Source: Oligoflexus tunisiensis (lineage in GTDB: Bacteria > Bdellovibrionota_B > Oligoflexia > Oligoflexales > Oligoflexaceae). Taken from it: a stretch of DNA of 64,000 nt. Positions 1-9,041 of the stretch are shown here, one piece after another. The notes under the pieces were generated by a model. The model saw only the letters and a list, made by a program, of their open reading frames with translations, ran no database searches and was not told the origin of the DNA. A program made the position numbers and the translations under genes. The number at the start of each line of letters is the position of its first letter. Positions within the stretch are counted from its first letter, which is position 1. The stretch is from the NCBI RefSeq assembly GCF_001748245.1, contig NZ_BDFO01000001.1:1411345-1475344 (forward strand), given 5' to 3'.

Positions 1-1685
1 CGCGCGAGGCTTTCCTTCAACGCCTTGCGCCGGACCTCCTTCGCCAGCTTTTCCAGCTGCTGCTGACGAGCGGCCGTGACATACAGAGGCGCATCCCTTT
101 CGAGTCGCTCGATCAAGGTCAACGCTTCGGGAATGACCAGCGTTGTCCAATGGGATTTATTCAATTCCGATGGAACGAGATTCCGTCTCAGAGCCTTGGT
201 CAATTCCAGGGCAAAGTCGAGCCAGAGCTCATCGAGTTCCAGCTGCGTTTTCAGCATTTGCTCCAAGCCATCGAGATCAATTTCACCTGGACGTGAATGG
301 AAAAGGTGCCCCATAAACTCGAGTTCCGCGCCCTTCAGTTCAATGACCTTGGGTCGAGGCGGCGGCGGAGGCGGCGCTTCCACGCGGGATGCCGCCACCC
401 GTTTCGCGGTTTCCGGTTTCACGCGAATCTCCAGATCCGCCGCTGGCACTCCGGTGAGCTCCGCAATGCGCACCAGAAGGTACTGCCGCCGCACAGGATC
501 CTCGACCGATTGCAGCCAGGGAACAAATTCCTTGTTGATGAGGTCCGGCACACCGAGGTCATGCGTTTCCATCAGCCGGGCTTGAATCGCAAATTCCAGC
601 AGATTCTGTGCCGTTTCCAGCTGCTGCTCCATGCCCGCGACGCCGTATTCTTTGACAAAAGTATCCGGATCATGCTCCTCGGGCAGCACCACGACCTTGA
701 ATTCCGACTGCGGAACCTCCAAAGCCAGGGACACCGTGCGCAGGGTTGCAGCGCGACCGGCACGATCGCCATCGAAGATCAAATACACGCGAGGCGTTAA
801 AGCCGCCAGGCGCCGCAGATGATGAATGGTCAGTGCCGTGCCCAGACAGGCCACAGCGTGCGGAATACCGGCCTGCCAAAGCTGGAGCACATCCATATAA
901 CCTTCGCAGACGATCGCCCGCCGATCGCGACGGATGGGTTCCTTCGCCAGGTGCAAGCCATAGAGAACCTGGGACTTGTCAAACAGTGGAGTTTCCCGGC
1001 TGTTCTTATATTTGGGCTGCTCATCACCAAACGAGCGGCCACCGAAAGCGATCGCTCGACCATGCATGTCGAAGATCGGAATCATCAAACGCTGATTGAA
1101 GAAATCATAAGCCTTGTTATCGTACTGGGAACTGTTGGCGACCGAAGCGGTGATCATATCCTTGATCGCAAAACCCTTGCGCAGGAGGTGATTCACCAGA
1201 AACTGCGGTTCCTGAGGGCTCAGACCAAACTGATGTTGGTCGATGAATTCCCTGGTGAAGCCCCGGGTTTCCAGATACTCGAGAGCAAAAACTCCATTGC
1301 TGGCATGCAGGCGTTCGCGGAAAAAGCTCAGACTTTCCGCGCAAATTTTATAAAGATTGGCTTCGGTCAGGCGGGCCTGTCGATCGTGAGTGGGATGTTC
1401 CAGCTCGGGAACGTCGATGCCAAATTTCTCGGCCAGATAACGCAGGGACTCCAGGAAGGAAAGACCCTGCATTTCCCGGACAAAGGTGATGGCATCGCCA
1501 CGGGCACGGCAGCCGAAACAAAAATAGTGATCATCAAAAATGGTAAAGCTCGGGGACTTTTCCCCGTGAAAGGGACAAAGTCCAACCTGCCGACCGCTGC
1601 GTGTGGTCAGGGCGACTGTTTCGCCGATCAATGCAGCGAGCGGCACTCTTTGCAGAATGCGTTGCTTGGCGACTTCGACGCTCAT
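1..1685 (-). CDS. dnaG: DNA primase DnaG (3' end outside window)
   Basis: Primase that makes the RNA primers for lagging-strand replication. The start is ATG at 1685, giving MSVEVAKQRIL. An N-terminal CHC2 zinc finger is visible as CPFH followed by CFGC, roughly residues 37-60. The catalytic TOPRIM core follows, with the acidic motif VCEGYMDVLQL and the metal-binding motif LIFDGDRAGR. Downstream comes a proline-rich linker (EAPPPPPRPK) and a helical C-terminal part that would bind DnaB helicase; it runs off the left edge, so about 560 codons are seen. The family is usually 580-650 residues, so only a short tail is missing. In many bacteria rpoD follows dnaG, which would lie outside the window. 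Confidence 0.96.
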   Translation of the reverse strand, partial: MSVEVAKQRILQRVPLAALIGETVALTTRSGRQVGLCPFHGEKSPSFTIFDDHYFCFGCRARGDAITFVREMQGLSFLESLRYLAEKFGIDVPELEHPTHDRQARLTEANLYKICAESLSFFRERLHASNGVFALEYLETRGFTREFIDQHQFGLSPQEPQFLVNHLLRKGFAIKDMITASVANSSQYDNKAYDFFNQRLMIPIFDMHGRAIAFGGRSFGDEQPKYKNSRETPLFDKSQVLYGLHLAKEPIRRDRRAIVCEGYMDVLQLWQAGIPHAVACLGTALTIHHLRRLAALTPRVYLIFDGDRAGRAATLRTVSLALEVPQSEFKVVVLPEEHDPDTFVKEYGVAGMEQQLETAQNLLEFAIQARLMETHDLGVPDLINKEFVPWLQSVEDPVRRQYLLVRIAELTGVPAADLEIRVKPETAKRVAASRVEAPPPPPPRPKVIELKGAELEFMGHLFHSRPGEIDLDGLEQMLKTQLELDELWLDFALELTKALRRNLVPSELNKSHWTTLVIPEALTLIERLERDAPLYVTAARQQQLEKLAKEVRRKALKESLA

Positions 1686-1764
1686 GAGGGATCCAATGCT
1701 GAAGAGTTCAGGGACGCAGCCGGTTTGGCCGCGACGGCGGGTATCATAGCAGGTTGCGGGGGTC

Positions 1765-2934
1765 TCAGGGACCTTTTTTCAAAAAACGGGAGGAGATTCT
1801 GTCGCCATAGCGGCAGAGGTTGCTGATATTCGCCAGCAAAGCGTAGGACGTCATGCCCGTTTTGTCCCGTTCGGCCACCACGGCTATATACGGCGATTCC
1901 TGGCCGTTCTGGCAGACATTTTTCGGGTCACCTTCGGTGTCAAAGTCCTTGGGTTCCACCTGCGAGATCAGGGTCACGCCGGGTTTGGGATTGAAGGAGC
2001 GATACTGAGCCCCGAGCAGGCTGCGGATCCGCTCGGCCAGTTCCTTGGCGGGAACCTGGCTGTCCTGCCGATAAAAGGCGGTTCCAAAGTATGGAGTCAC
2101 CTGCGTGCTGATGCGATCGACCAGGTAATAGATTTTCATGCCTTCATACACCGGTCCGAGCTTGCGATCGAAGTTGCAGAAACTCATCGGAAAGTAATTG
2201 ATGGTTTCCTGCGTGGATGGTTCATAGTGCAGTTCACCGAAGTCACGGTGCATGGAAAGCAGCGCGCTGGTCGGCTTATTCAAGGCTGCGCCTAGGCCCA
2301 CAGCCTTCAGAAATTCCTCGCGCCGTGCGTGACGCAAGGGCGTGTAGAGGAAGGGATCGTTGCCAAAGAGCAGATACTCCGGCTGCAGCTCGCGGAACAT
2401 GGTTTTATGGAGCGAGGCGCACGAGAAGTTGCCGAAGTCTTCGCCCATGTAAAGGCCATTGTTCGGATCGCCCTCCTCCTGCGCCCGGATCTGGTGACTG
2501 CGATTGAGGCCCGCCCCTGCGAAAAATACCTGCTCGCCGCGCAAAACGAAGGGCACCGGATTTTTAGGATTGAAGGTGTATTTCTTGTATTCGTTCCTGC
2601 ATTCAATCAGCGCGGCCTTCAGAGCGTCATGGTCATCCCGATAGGCGGCGGCCATTTCCTTTTTGCAGTCGATCATGATGGAGACGGCCGGGTAGCGATC
2701 CTTGCAGGCTGCCAAGCCATATTGAAGCCTCTTATTCTTTTTGACAGAACCTGGGCCCTGGTATTTTCTAATGACCGAGGTCACGCACTCCTGGTAATCT
2801 TCGCGCTCCTGGGCGGGTTTCATCGGTGCGACCAGTTTGACCTGTGTTTTCTCGGCAAAAAGACGAGGGGCCGCGGCCGTGTATGCTAATACGGCGCAGC
2901 TGGCGGATGCAATGATTCTTCTGTTCCTTGACAT
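1765..2934 (-). CDS. Secreted protein of unknown function
   Basis: A 389-residue protein I do not recognise. The N-terminus (positive residues, then IIASASCAVLAYTAAAP and an Ala-rich region) looks like a Sec signal peptide, so the product is probably periplasmic or exported. The mature part has scattered cysteines (ECV, AACK, IDCKK, IECRN, FCNFD, NVCQN, NLCRY) that could form disulfides. No catalytic motif stands out. An AAAGGG sequence just upstream of ATG 2934 supports the start. It is divergent from yajQ and lies 79 bp upstream of dnaG on the same strand, so it could share a transcript with dnaG. Confidence 0.75.
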   Translation of the reverse strand: MSRNRRIIASASCAVLAYTAAAPRLFAEKTQVKLVAPMKPAQEREDYQECVTSVIRKYQGPGSVKKNKRLQYGLAACKDRYPAVSIMIDCKKEMAAAYRDDHDALKAALIECRNEYKKYTFNPKNPVPFVLRGEQVFFAGAGLNRSHQIRAQEEGDPNNGLYMGEDFGNFSCASLHKTMFRELQPEYLLFGNDPFLYTPLRHARREEFLKAVGLGAALNKPTSALLSMHRDFGELHYEPSTQETINYFPMSFCNFDRKLGPVYEGMKIYYLVDRISTQVTPYFGTAFYRQDSQVPAKELAERIRSLLGAQYRSFNPKPGVTLISQVEPKDFDTEGDPKNVCQNGQESPYIAVVAERDKTGMTSYALLANISNLCRYGDRISSRFLKKGP

Positions 2935-2995
2935 ACCCTTTAGGTTAAAGAGATCGACTGTTTATGGGAAGTCCCTTTTTTAGGAGTTGCTGAAT

Positions 2996-3490
2996 ATGCC
3001 TTCTTTCGACATCGTCAGCGAAGTCAATCTTCAGGAAGTCGATAACGCCGTAAACCAGACGGTAAAAGAGATCTCGACCCGCTTTGACTTCCGTGGCAGC
3101 AAGTCATCGGTTGAATTTGATAAAAACGAAAAAAAGATCAAAATCCTGGCCGATGATGAACTGAAACTTCGATCCATTCATCAGTTGCTTGAACAAAAAC
3201 TGGTGAAACGATCGGTTGACCTGCGCCTGCTGGATTACGGCAAGCAGATCGAGGGCACCGGCAACGCCCTGCGGCAGGAGGTGACCCTTAAGAACGGCAT
3301 CGACAAGGAAGAAGCCAAAAAAATTATCAAATTGATCAAGGATTCCAAGATCAAGGTGCAGGCGCAGATTCAGGACGAGCAGGTCCGGGTCACCGGCAAA
3401 AGCATCGACGATCTTCAGGAAACCATTCGGACATTGCGAGCCGCGACCGAGATCGGTCTGCCGCTGCAGTTCATTAATATGCGGAGCTAA
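2996..3490 (+). CDS. yajQ: YajQ-family nucleotide-binding protein
   Basis: A 164-residue protein opening with MPSFDIVSEVN, the hallmark start of the YajQ/UPF0234 family, whose E. coli member has about the same length. It carries the expected TRFDFRGSKSS and GLPLQFINMRS segments. Some members of the family bind cyclic di-GMP; whether this one does cannot be read from sequence. A TTG codon nine bases upstream is in frame, but AGGAG at 2982-2986 is nine bases before ATG 2996, which I take as the start. The stop is five bases before ychF, so the two are probably co-transcribed. Confidence 0.93.
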   Translation: MPSFDIVSEVNLQEVDNAVNQTVKEISTRFDFRGSKSSVEFDKNEKKIKILADDELKLRSIHQLLEQKLVKRSVDLRLLDYGKQIEGTGNALRQEVTLKNGIDKEEAKKIIKLIKDSKIKVQAQIQDEQVRVTGKSIDDLQETIRTLRAATEIGLPLQFINMRS

Positions 3491-3495
3491 GAGCC

Positions 3496-4614
3496 ATGGG
3501 TTTTAAATGCGGTATTGTTGGTCTGCCCAACGTCGGCAAGTCGACTATTTTCAATGCTTTGACGTCGGCGGGAGCGGCCTCGGCCAACTATCCGTTTTGT
3601 ACAATTGACCCCAACGTGGGTCGCGTGGATGTTCCGGATCCGCGGCTGCAGGAACTCGATCGCTATGTGAAGGCCCAGCGCATTGTGCCGGCCAGCATGG
3701 AGTTCGTGGATATCGCCGGTCTGGTTCGTGGCGCCTCCAAGGGCGAAGGGCTGGGCAACCAGTTTCTGGGTCACATCAAAAGCACTCATGCGATTGCGCA
3801 TGTGGTTCGCTGCTTTGATGACAGTGACATCACGCACGTGGAAGGTGGTGTGGATCCGCTCCGCGATATCGAGATCATCAACACCGAGCTCGTGCTTGCG
3901 GATATGGGAACGGTTGAGAACGCCAACGGCCGCTATCAAAAACTCATGAAAACCGGCAAGAAGGATATCGTCAAGGTCGCCGAGATGCTGAACGCTCTTC
4001 AAAACCATCTGAACGACCTCAAGCCGGCGCGCGTCTTTCCGCTGGCTGATTATGTGGGGGATGAACCCGCGGTTCAGAAGGCCTATGAAGAACTGCATTT
4101 GATCACGGCCAAGAGCGTGCTCTACGTTTGCAACGTCGAGGAATCCCTGGCCGATGGATCGCAGGATAATGAATTCACCAAAAAAGTGAAGGAGCATGCG
4201 ACCCAGGAGAAAGCCGAAGCCGTCATCATCTGTGGCAAGATCGAGGAGGAGCTGAGCCAGCTTTCTCCCGAAGAAAAGAACGAGATGATCAAGGACTTCG
4301 GGATGAGTGAACCGGGTTTGAACCGCTTGATCCGTGCCGGTTATAACCTTTTGGGCCTGCAGACCTATTTCACTGCTGGCGAAAAGGAAATTCGCGCCTG
4401 GACCATTCACAAAGGGGACAAGGCTCCGGCTGCTGCGGGTGTGATTCACTCGGACTTTGAACGCGGCTTTATCTGTGCCGAGGTTTATACGATCCCTGAT
4501 CTTGTGAGGGTCGGGGCCCGGGCGAAGCTGAAGGATCAAGGTCTGATTCGGCAGGAAGGCCGTGATTACGTCGTGAAAGACGGCGATGTCATGGAATTCC
4601 GCTTCAACGTATGA
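3496..4614 (+). CDS. ychF: Obg-like ATPase YchF
   Basis: A 372-residue cytoplasmic P-loop NTPase of the Obg/YchF group. It has the G1 motif GLPNVGKST near residue 9 and the switch region [17 protein letters not shown]. The usual NKxD specificity motif is replaced by NVEE, as is typical of YchF proteins, which prefer ATP. A C-terminal TGS domain ends in the conserved [11 protein letters not shown]. YchF members bind ribosomes and influence stress responses in other bacteria. The stop codon overlaps the next gene's start as ATGA (4611-4614), indicating translational coupling. Confidence 0.96.
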   Translation: MGFKCGIVGLPNVGKSTIFNALTSAGAASANYPFCTIDPNVGRVDVPDPRLQELDRYVKAQRIVPASMEFVDIAGLVRGASKGEGLGNQFLGHIKSTHAIAHVVRCFDDSDITHVEGGVDPLRDIEIINTELVLADMGTVENANGRYQKLMKTGKKDIVKVAEMLNALQNHLNDLKPARVFPLADYVGDEPAVQKAYEELHLITAKSVLYVCNVEESLADGSQDNEFTKKVKEHATQEKAEAVIICGKIEEELSQLSPEEKNEMIKDFGMSEPGLNRLIRAGYNLLGLQTYFTAGEKEIRAWTIHKGDKAPAAAGVIHSDFERGFICAEVYTIPDLVRVGARAKLKDQGLIRQEGRDYVVKDGDVMEFRFNV

Positions 4615-5330
4615 TCTGGACCCTGGACAAGGATGGGGTGCCCCAAGCCCCGTTTCCGGTGTTTCGGCTGGGAGCCTTCTGGGCCTGCGAAACACCGGAG
4701 GGTCGTCTTGCAGTCTTCGGACGTCTCCCCTGGGGCGAGCTGCCTCCGCTCTTCACCGATCTTTCCTATGCATCTATTCACTACACCGCCTTTCGAGGCT
4801 GGGCGCAAGATCTCTGGCACGACGGACCGCAATTTATCGTGAAGGATGGTGCGGTGCAGAGTTGTGTGCTGCCGGGAACTGCGGCTCCTCTGCCTGCCGT
4901 GGGTCGGGCCGATGCCGCGGAATTTTCCCGCTGGCTCAAGGAGCGGGAGGTTTTCGCCTGGAAAAAAAGCCTCGCGCAGGCTTTTCGGGAGCGGCTCGCA
5001 CTTCCATCGGGAGCGTTTCGTCTGGAAGGTCTGCAGTCGCATCCCACGCACGCCCTCGTCCTTTTGGGTTTGCGTCTGGCGTTTCCGAATACCGTATTTT
5101 ATGGACTGGATTATCCCGCCGAGCAGAAACCGCAGTGGAAGCGCTACTGCCAAAATTTGAATCTCAGCACCTGGGCGTCCCCACGTCAGCTCCAGGGACT
5201 TGAGGTGCTGAATCTTCAAGACCTCGCCCGTCTGTGGCCCGGGGCGCAGGCCCTGACCTTTCTTCAGCAATTGAATCAACGCATCCCGGTGGTGCCTGGA
5301 AAGCTGGCCGCTCTTTTCACCCGCCCTTAA
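4611..5330 (+). CDS. Hypothetical protein coupled to ychF
   Basis: A 239-residue protein with no recognised motif, signal peptide or membrane segment. It is rich in Trp, Leu and Arg and looks like a soluble cytoplasmic protein. The ATG overlaps the ychF stop by four bases, so its translation is probably coupled to ychF. Its 3' end overlaps the convergent enoyl-CoA hydratase-family gene by 14 bp. The coupling is seen directly; any functional link with YchF is only suggested by it. Confidence 0.75.
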   Translation: MIWTLDKDGVPQAPFPVFRLGAFWACETPEGRLAVFGRLPWGELPPLFTDLSYASIHYTAFRGWAQDLWHDGPQFIVKDGAVQSCVLPGTAAPLPAVGRADAAEFSRWLKEREVFAWKKSLAQAFRERLALPSGAFRLEGLQSHPTHALVLLGLRLAFPNTVFYGLDYPAEQKPQWKRYCQNLNLSTWASPRQLQGLEVLNLQDLARLWPGAQALTFLQQLNQRIPVVPGKLAALFTRP

Positions 5331-6126
5331 ACCGGCTCAAAAATTTCTCGTGAGCCGGATGCATCCAGAGCTGCTGAAAAAGATCCAATTCACGTTCCGC
5401 CCACTGCGATTTCTTATCGACAAAGGGTCCTTGCAGCATCTTCTTTTGAATCATCACACTCCTGGCGGAAAGCCGCTGGAAATCATCGATCACCGTTGTG
5501 ATCAGCTGCTCCAGGGCCTCGTCAGTCTCGGCGAGGTCATGGATCAGACCGAGACTTTGCGCGGCGTCAGCAGAAAGTCGCCGGCAGCGCAGAAGAAGGT
5601 CAGTGGCACGGGCGAGTCCGACCAGATCCACGAGGCGCTGGCAGCTTGCATAACCGGTGGCCAGACCCACTTCGAGCTGTTTAAAGTGCAGCGAACTTTC
5701 CCGCGTGGCCAGGCGCAGATCCGCAGCCAGAGCCAGTTCTGCCCCACCACCGATGGCCGCTCCCTGCACAGCAGCCACGACCGGAATCGGCAGATCCTGC
5801 AGAATAAGGCCGATACGCGCCCATTCCGAAGCGTAGGCCCGGCCATCGGCTGGAGCTTCGATCCGGGCCAGCTCCTTCAGATCACCACCGGCAATCCAAA
5901 TCGGTTGATTCTGGCTCCGCCGAACCGGTTGTGCCCGCAGGATCAGGCAACGATACGGTGGCTCGCTCACGCCCGGCTGGGTGGCGAAAGGCTGCAGCTC
6001 CTGTTCGAGCTGCATGCAGAGTTGCAGGAGTTCCGCTCCAATCAAAGGTCCCAGCGCATTCAAGCGATCCGGACGATCAATGGTCCAGACCAGAGCGGAA
6101 TTCTGCTTTTGGACTGATATGTACAT
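5317..6126 (-). CDS. Enoyl-CoA hydratase/isomerase family protein
   Basis: A 269-residue member of the crotonase fold, which acts on acyl-CoA thioesters. The oxyanion-hole segment is WIAGGDLKEL, followed by PVVAAVQGAAIGGGAELALA, which holds the first catalytic glutamate. The second glutamate appears in QLEVGLATG, so both acids of true hydratases seem to be present. The substrate is unknown, and members of this family also act as isomerases or decarboxylases. The start at ATG 6126 lies 73 bp from the divergent shikimate kinase gene. The 3' end overlaps the convergent neighbour by 14 bp, with no room for a terminator. Confidence 0.85.
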   Translation of the reverse strand: MYISVQKQNSALVWTIDRPDRLNALGPLIGAELLQLCMQLEQELQPFATQPGVSEPPYRCLILRAQPVRRSQNQPIWIAGGDLKELARIEAPADGRAYASEWARIGLILQDLPIPVVAAVQGAAIGGGAELALAADLRLATRESSLHFKQLEVGLATGYASCQRLVDLVGLARATDLLLRCRRLSADAAQSLGLIHDLAETDEALEQLITTVIDDFQRLSARSVMIQKKMLQGPFVDKKSQWAERELDLFQQLWMHPAHEKFLSRFKGG

Positions 6127-6199
6127 AAATCCCCTTCACCCAGCGGGCCAGCAATGTTAGAAAGAATGATACGGAACAATCTATAGCGGATAACTGATC

Positions 6200-6811
6200 T
6201 TGAAAAAAGTCCTCGAATACCCCACGCTCAATCGCAAGCAGTTCCCAAACATAGTTGTGGTCGGCGCCACAGCGAGCGGCAAAACCACAGTGGCTTATCA
6301 GCTCGCGCGGCTGATAGGGTTTGGGGTTTTGGATCTGGACGACTGGATTGAAAAAAAGCAGGGACGCCGCGTCGAAGACATTTTCGCCCAGGAAGGGGAG
6401 GATGCCTTTCGTCAAATGGAAACCGACGCGCTTTCCGCCATCGGTGGCATTCTGAATCACATCATTATTCCCGGGGCCGGGGCTGTCGAACGCGAGGAGA
6501 ATCTCGACCTCATGCGTCGACTCGGACCAACCATCTGGCTGGCTACGCCCATGTCGGAGGTTGTGTATCGCCTGATGCAGAGACCCGAAGAGCTGGAAAA
6601 AAGACCCATGCTGATCGAGGCGCGGGACATCACGGATCGGCAGCAGCGCCAGGCCTATCTGGAAGAGCGCCTGGGGCAGATGGAACAACGCCGGGTCGAT
6701 CGATATCGTCAGGCGGACTATGCCATGACCATAAGTTTTGCCACCGCCGGAACATGCGCACAATTCATCAAGAACCTGCTCCTGTCCACTGAAGTCCCTG
6801 ACAATGCGTGA
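6200..6811 (+). CDS. aroK: Shikimate kinase
   Basis: A 203-residue P-loop kinase that phosphorylates shikimate in the aromatic amino-acid pathway. Walker A is GATASGKTT near residue 22, the substrate-binding acidic motif is DLDDWIE, and an arginine follows in EDAFRQ. PGAGAVE replaces the usual GGG substrate loop, and RPML fits the lid region. The only in-frame start seen is TTG at 6200, with a weak GGA upstream. At 203 residues it is slightly longer than the usual 170-180. No other aromatic pathway gene lies beside it; the type II secretion operon begins about 190 bp downstream. Confidence 0.85.
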   Translation: MKKVLEYPTLNRKQFPNIVVVGATASGKTTVAYQLARLIGFGVLDLDDWIEKKQGRRVEDIFAQEGEDAFRQMETDALSAIGGILNHIIIPGAGAVEREENLDLMRRLGPTIWLATPMSEVVYRLMQRPEELEKRPMLIEARDITDRQQRQAYLEERLGQMEQRRVDRYRQADYAMTISFATAGTCAQFIKNLLLSTEVPDNA

Positions 6812-7002
6812 ATTTGACTTCTTTCTTGCCACGTCTCCAAGGCCGACACGAAAAAAAAACCTCATGCAGGACTAGGCGAATAGCCGAAAGATGCGTTAGG
6901 AAAGAGCCTGCGCAATTGTCGTCATATGGGGAGCCCGTGTTGCTTAGCTCTCCTTCATGGGGCGTTTGGTAGAAGCACAATTGCAACGTGCTTAGGGTGG
7001 GT

Positions 7003-8007
7003 ATGGAAAGGGTCTTGGTCTCGATCGATCGCAAACAGCTGCTCCGGTTCGTCCGGTTCCTGCGCCGCTTTTCGCTCAAGTGGGTTTGCGCCCTGCTGGC
7101 TGCTGCATTCATTCTGGCCAGCGGCCTCTCGCTGTATATGTCCTTCGTATTCCTGCCTGTGGGGAAGAGTTCGCGTCCCAGGACCCGCGTGAGCGCGGAA
7201 AGCCTGAAGCTCGATCGAGGGGGCGTGACCAAAGCCGATCAGAACATCATCCTCGAACGCAATATTTTCAATAGCGAAGGCAAGCTGGGGGATGCCATTG
7301 ACGGTCCCGCCAAAGGCAGTCTGCGCTCATCGGATAAGCTGGTGAAGTCGGACCTGCCCCTGAAGCTGACCGGCGTGATCTTCGCCGGCGATCCCTTCAA
7401 CGGCCTCGCCATGATCGAAAATACTCAAAAGAAACGCACCAGCAGTTACATGGTCGGTGAAACCATCCAGGACGACGTCAAGCTCGTGGAAGTTTATGAT
7501 GATCGCGTGATCATCGAGCGTCAGTTGGGACGTGAGTACATTGAGCTGGAAAAATTCGTGATGCCCGCCCCCAATCGTCGCGGCAAGGGTGGAAGACCTG
7601 GAGCCCCTGGCACGGCCCTCGATCGTCTGGCTTCCAAGCCGCCTCCTGATTCCTATCAGGAAGAGGGTTTTGAACGCAAAGGCATGAACATCAAACTTAC
7701 CGATGAATTCAAGCGCAATATCCTGTCGCCGGAAATGTTGACCAAGGTGTTGCAGGACGCCAAGGCTGAACCCAATCTGGTCGGCGGCGAACTCAAAGGC
7801 TTCCGTCTCACCCGGATTCGCGAGAATTCGGTGTACGAGAAAGCCGGCTTTCAAAACAACGATATCGTGGAAGAGATCAATGGCATCCCTCTGCGCGATG
7901 CCGCTGGTGCCATACGTTTGCTGAATCAGTTGCGCAGTGAAAAGGAAATCGAGGTTCGCCTGAATCGGGGTGGAGTCACACAAAACATGACGATTCAGAT
8001 TCAATAG
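7003..8007 (+). CDS. gspC: GspC-like inner-membrane protein of type II secretion (copy 1)
   Basis: The first gene of the type II secretion operon. GspC links the inner-membrane platform to the secretin. A short cytoplasmic N-terminus is followed by one membrane helix (WVCALLAAAFILASGLSLYM), then a periplasmic region containing LERNIFNSEGKL. The HR domain (LKLTGVIFAGDPFNG onward) comes next, and a C-terminal PDZ-like domain starts near GGELKGFRLTRI and includes FQNNDIVEEINGIPL. ATG 7003 is preferred; GTG 6988 is in frame and would add five residues. A second gene of the same architecture follows after 10 bp, which is unusual. Confidence 0.88.
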   Translation: MERVLVSIDRKQLLRFVRFLRRFSLKWVCALLAAAFILASGLSLYMSFVFLPVGKSSRPRTRVSAESLKLDRGGVTKADQNIILERNIFNSEGKLGDAIDGPAKGSLRSSDKLVKSDLPLKLTGVIFAGDPFNGLAMIENTQKKRTSSYMVGETIQDDVKLVEVYDDRVIIERQLGREYIELEKFVMPAPNRRGKGGRPGAPGTALDRLASKPPPDSYQEEGFERKGMNIKLTDEFKRNILSPEMLTKVLQDAKAEPNLVGGELKGFRLTRIRENSVYEKAGFQNNDIVEEINGIPLRDAAGAIRLLNQLRSEKEIEVRLNRGGVTQNMTIQIQ

Positions 8008-8017
8008 GGACGGTTGA

Positions 8018-9028
8018 ATGCAGATTCTGGCTTGGAAAGACAAAGTGCTTGGCTTTTGGCGGTCCTATGAGGATCTGAACCGCCTCCTGCTGGATATTGC
8101 CGGGCGCAGTCTTGCCGTTCTGTTCGCTGCCTATATTTGTGCGTCCATCCTGTCCGCGGTCAGCCTTATGTTCCTCTCAGGTACTGCGATGCAACATAGG
8201 TTCAAACCGAGGCAGGAGGTTGATCGCCCACGTCTCAGCAAGGACACGAACTATCGGGATTTGCGCAAAGTGATCCTGGCACGCAATATCTTCAACAGCA
8301 CAGGCGAATTGCCTGAAGAGGCTGACCCCAATGCGGAAGGGGCCGCTGCCGCGACCTTCAATCCCAATGACAAGTGTCAGAAACCTACCGTGAATGTCGA
8401 CCTTTTGGGAATTATCCACACCGGCAATCCCGAGACCTCTTTGGCGACCGTTCAGGAAAAGGGTTATACTATAGCTGACATCTATCGTGCAGGGGATCGC
8501 ATCATCGGAAACGAAGCCGCGCTGATCTATGCGATCGAAGAGGGCAAGGTTGTGCTCAACAATAATGGTGTCAAGGAGTGCTTGGAAATCAATTCCTTGC
8601 TCGCCGCCAACAAGCCGAATACATCGCCCTCATTGCCTTCAGCCTCAGCCGTTCCCAATGTGGCCTCCAGCCCCGATGCCGGCGCATCCGGTGATTGCGC
8701 CACGACGACCGTAACACTGCAAAGCAGCTTCGTGGAGGAATCCCTGGGGCCTGGTTTCTCCAAAATCCTGGAACAGGGGCGCCTCGTGCCCTATCATCGT
8801 GACAACATGATGGTTGGCTTTAAGTTGATCGGTGTTAAAGGCGGATCGCTCTGGAGTCAAGTCCATTTGGGCAGTGGTGATGTGATCACGGCCGTCAATG
8901 GCACAAGTATGGCGCAACCAGAGAAGGGTTTTGCGGTCTATGAGTCGCTGCAAACGGACAAACAGATTCGCGTGGAATACCTGAAGGGCGGCAAGACGCC
9001 TTGCATACAAAACGTTGAAATAAAGTAG
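8018..9028 (+). CDS. GspC-like inner-membrane protein of type II secretion (copy 2)
   Basis: A 336-residue protein with the same layout as the preceding gene. It has one membrane helix near residues 30-55, the shared segment LARNIFNSTGELP, an HR-like domain (VDLLGIIHTGNPETSLATV) and a C-terminal PDZ-like domain (GFKLIGVKGGSLW, GDVITAVNGTSM). Overall identity to copy 1 looks low, so this is an old duplication or a diverged partner, not a recent copy. Cysteines in KCQKP, KECLE, GDCAT and TPCIQ are absent from copy 1 and could form periplasmic disulfides. It sits between gspC and gspD with short gaps, so co-expression is very likely. Confidence 0.82.
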   Translation: MQILAWKDKVLGFWRSYEDLNRLLLDIAGRSLAVLFAAYICASILSAVSLMFLSGTAMQHRFKPRQEVDRPRLSKDTNYRDLRKVILARNIFNSTGELPEEADPNAEGAAAATFNPNDKCQKPTVNVDLLGIIHTGNPETSLATVQEKGYTIADIYRAGDRIIGNEAALIYAIEEGKVVLNNNGVKECLEINSLLAANKPNTSPSLPSASAVPNVASSPDAGASGDCATTTVTLQSSFVEESLGPGFSKILEQGRLVPYHRDNMMVGFKLIGVKGGSLWSQVHLGSGDVITAVNGTSMAQPEKGFAVYESLQTDKQIRVEYLKGGKTPCIQNVEIK

Positions 9029-9041
9029 CGGGGAGGCTAGT

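Noticed and set aside
3487..4695. Long antisense open frame opposite ychF
   Set aside because: Lies fully across a conserved gene on the other strand and its protein has no recognisable family.
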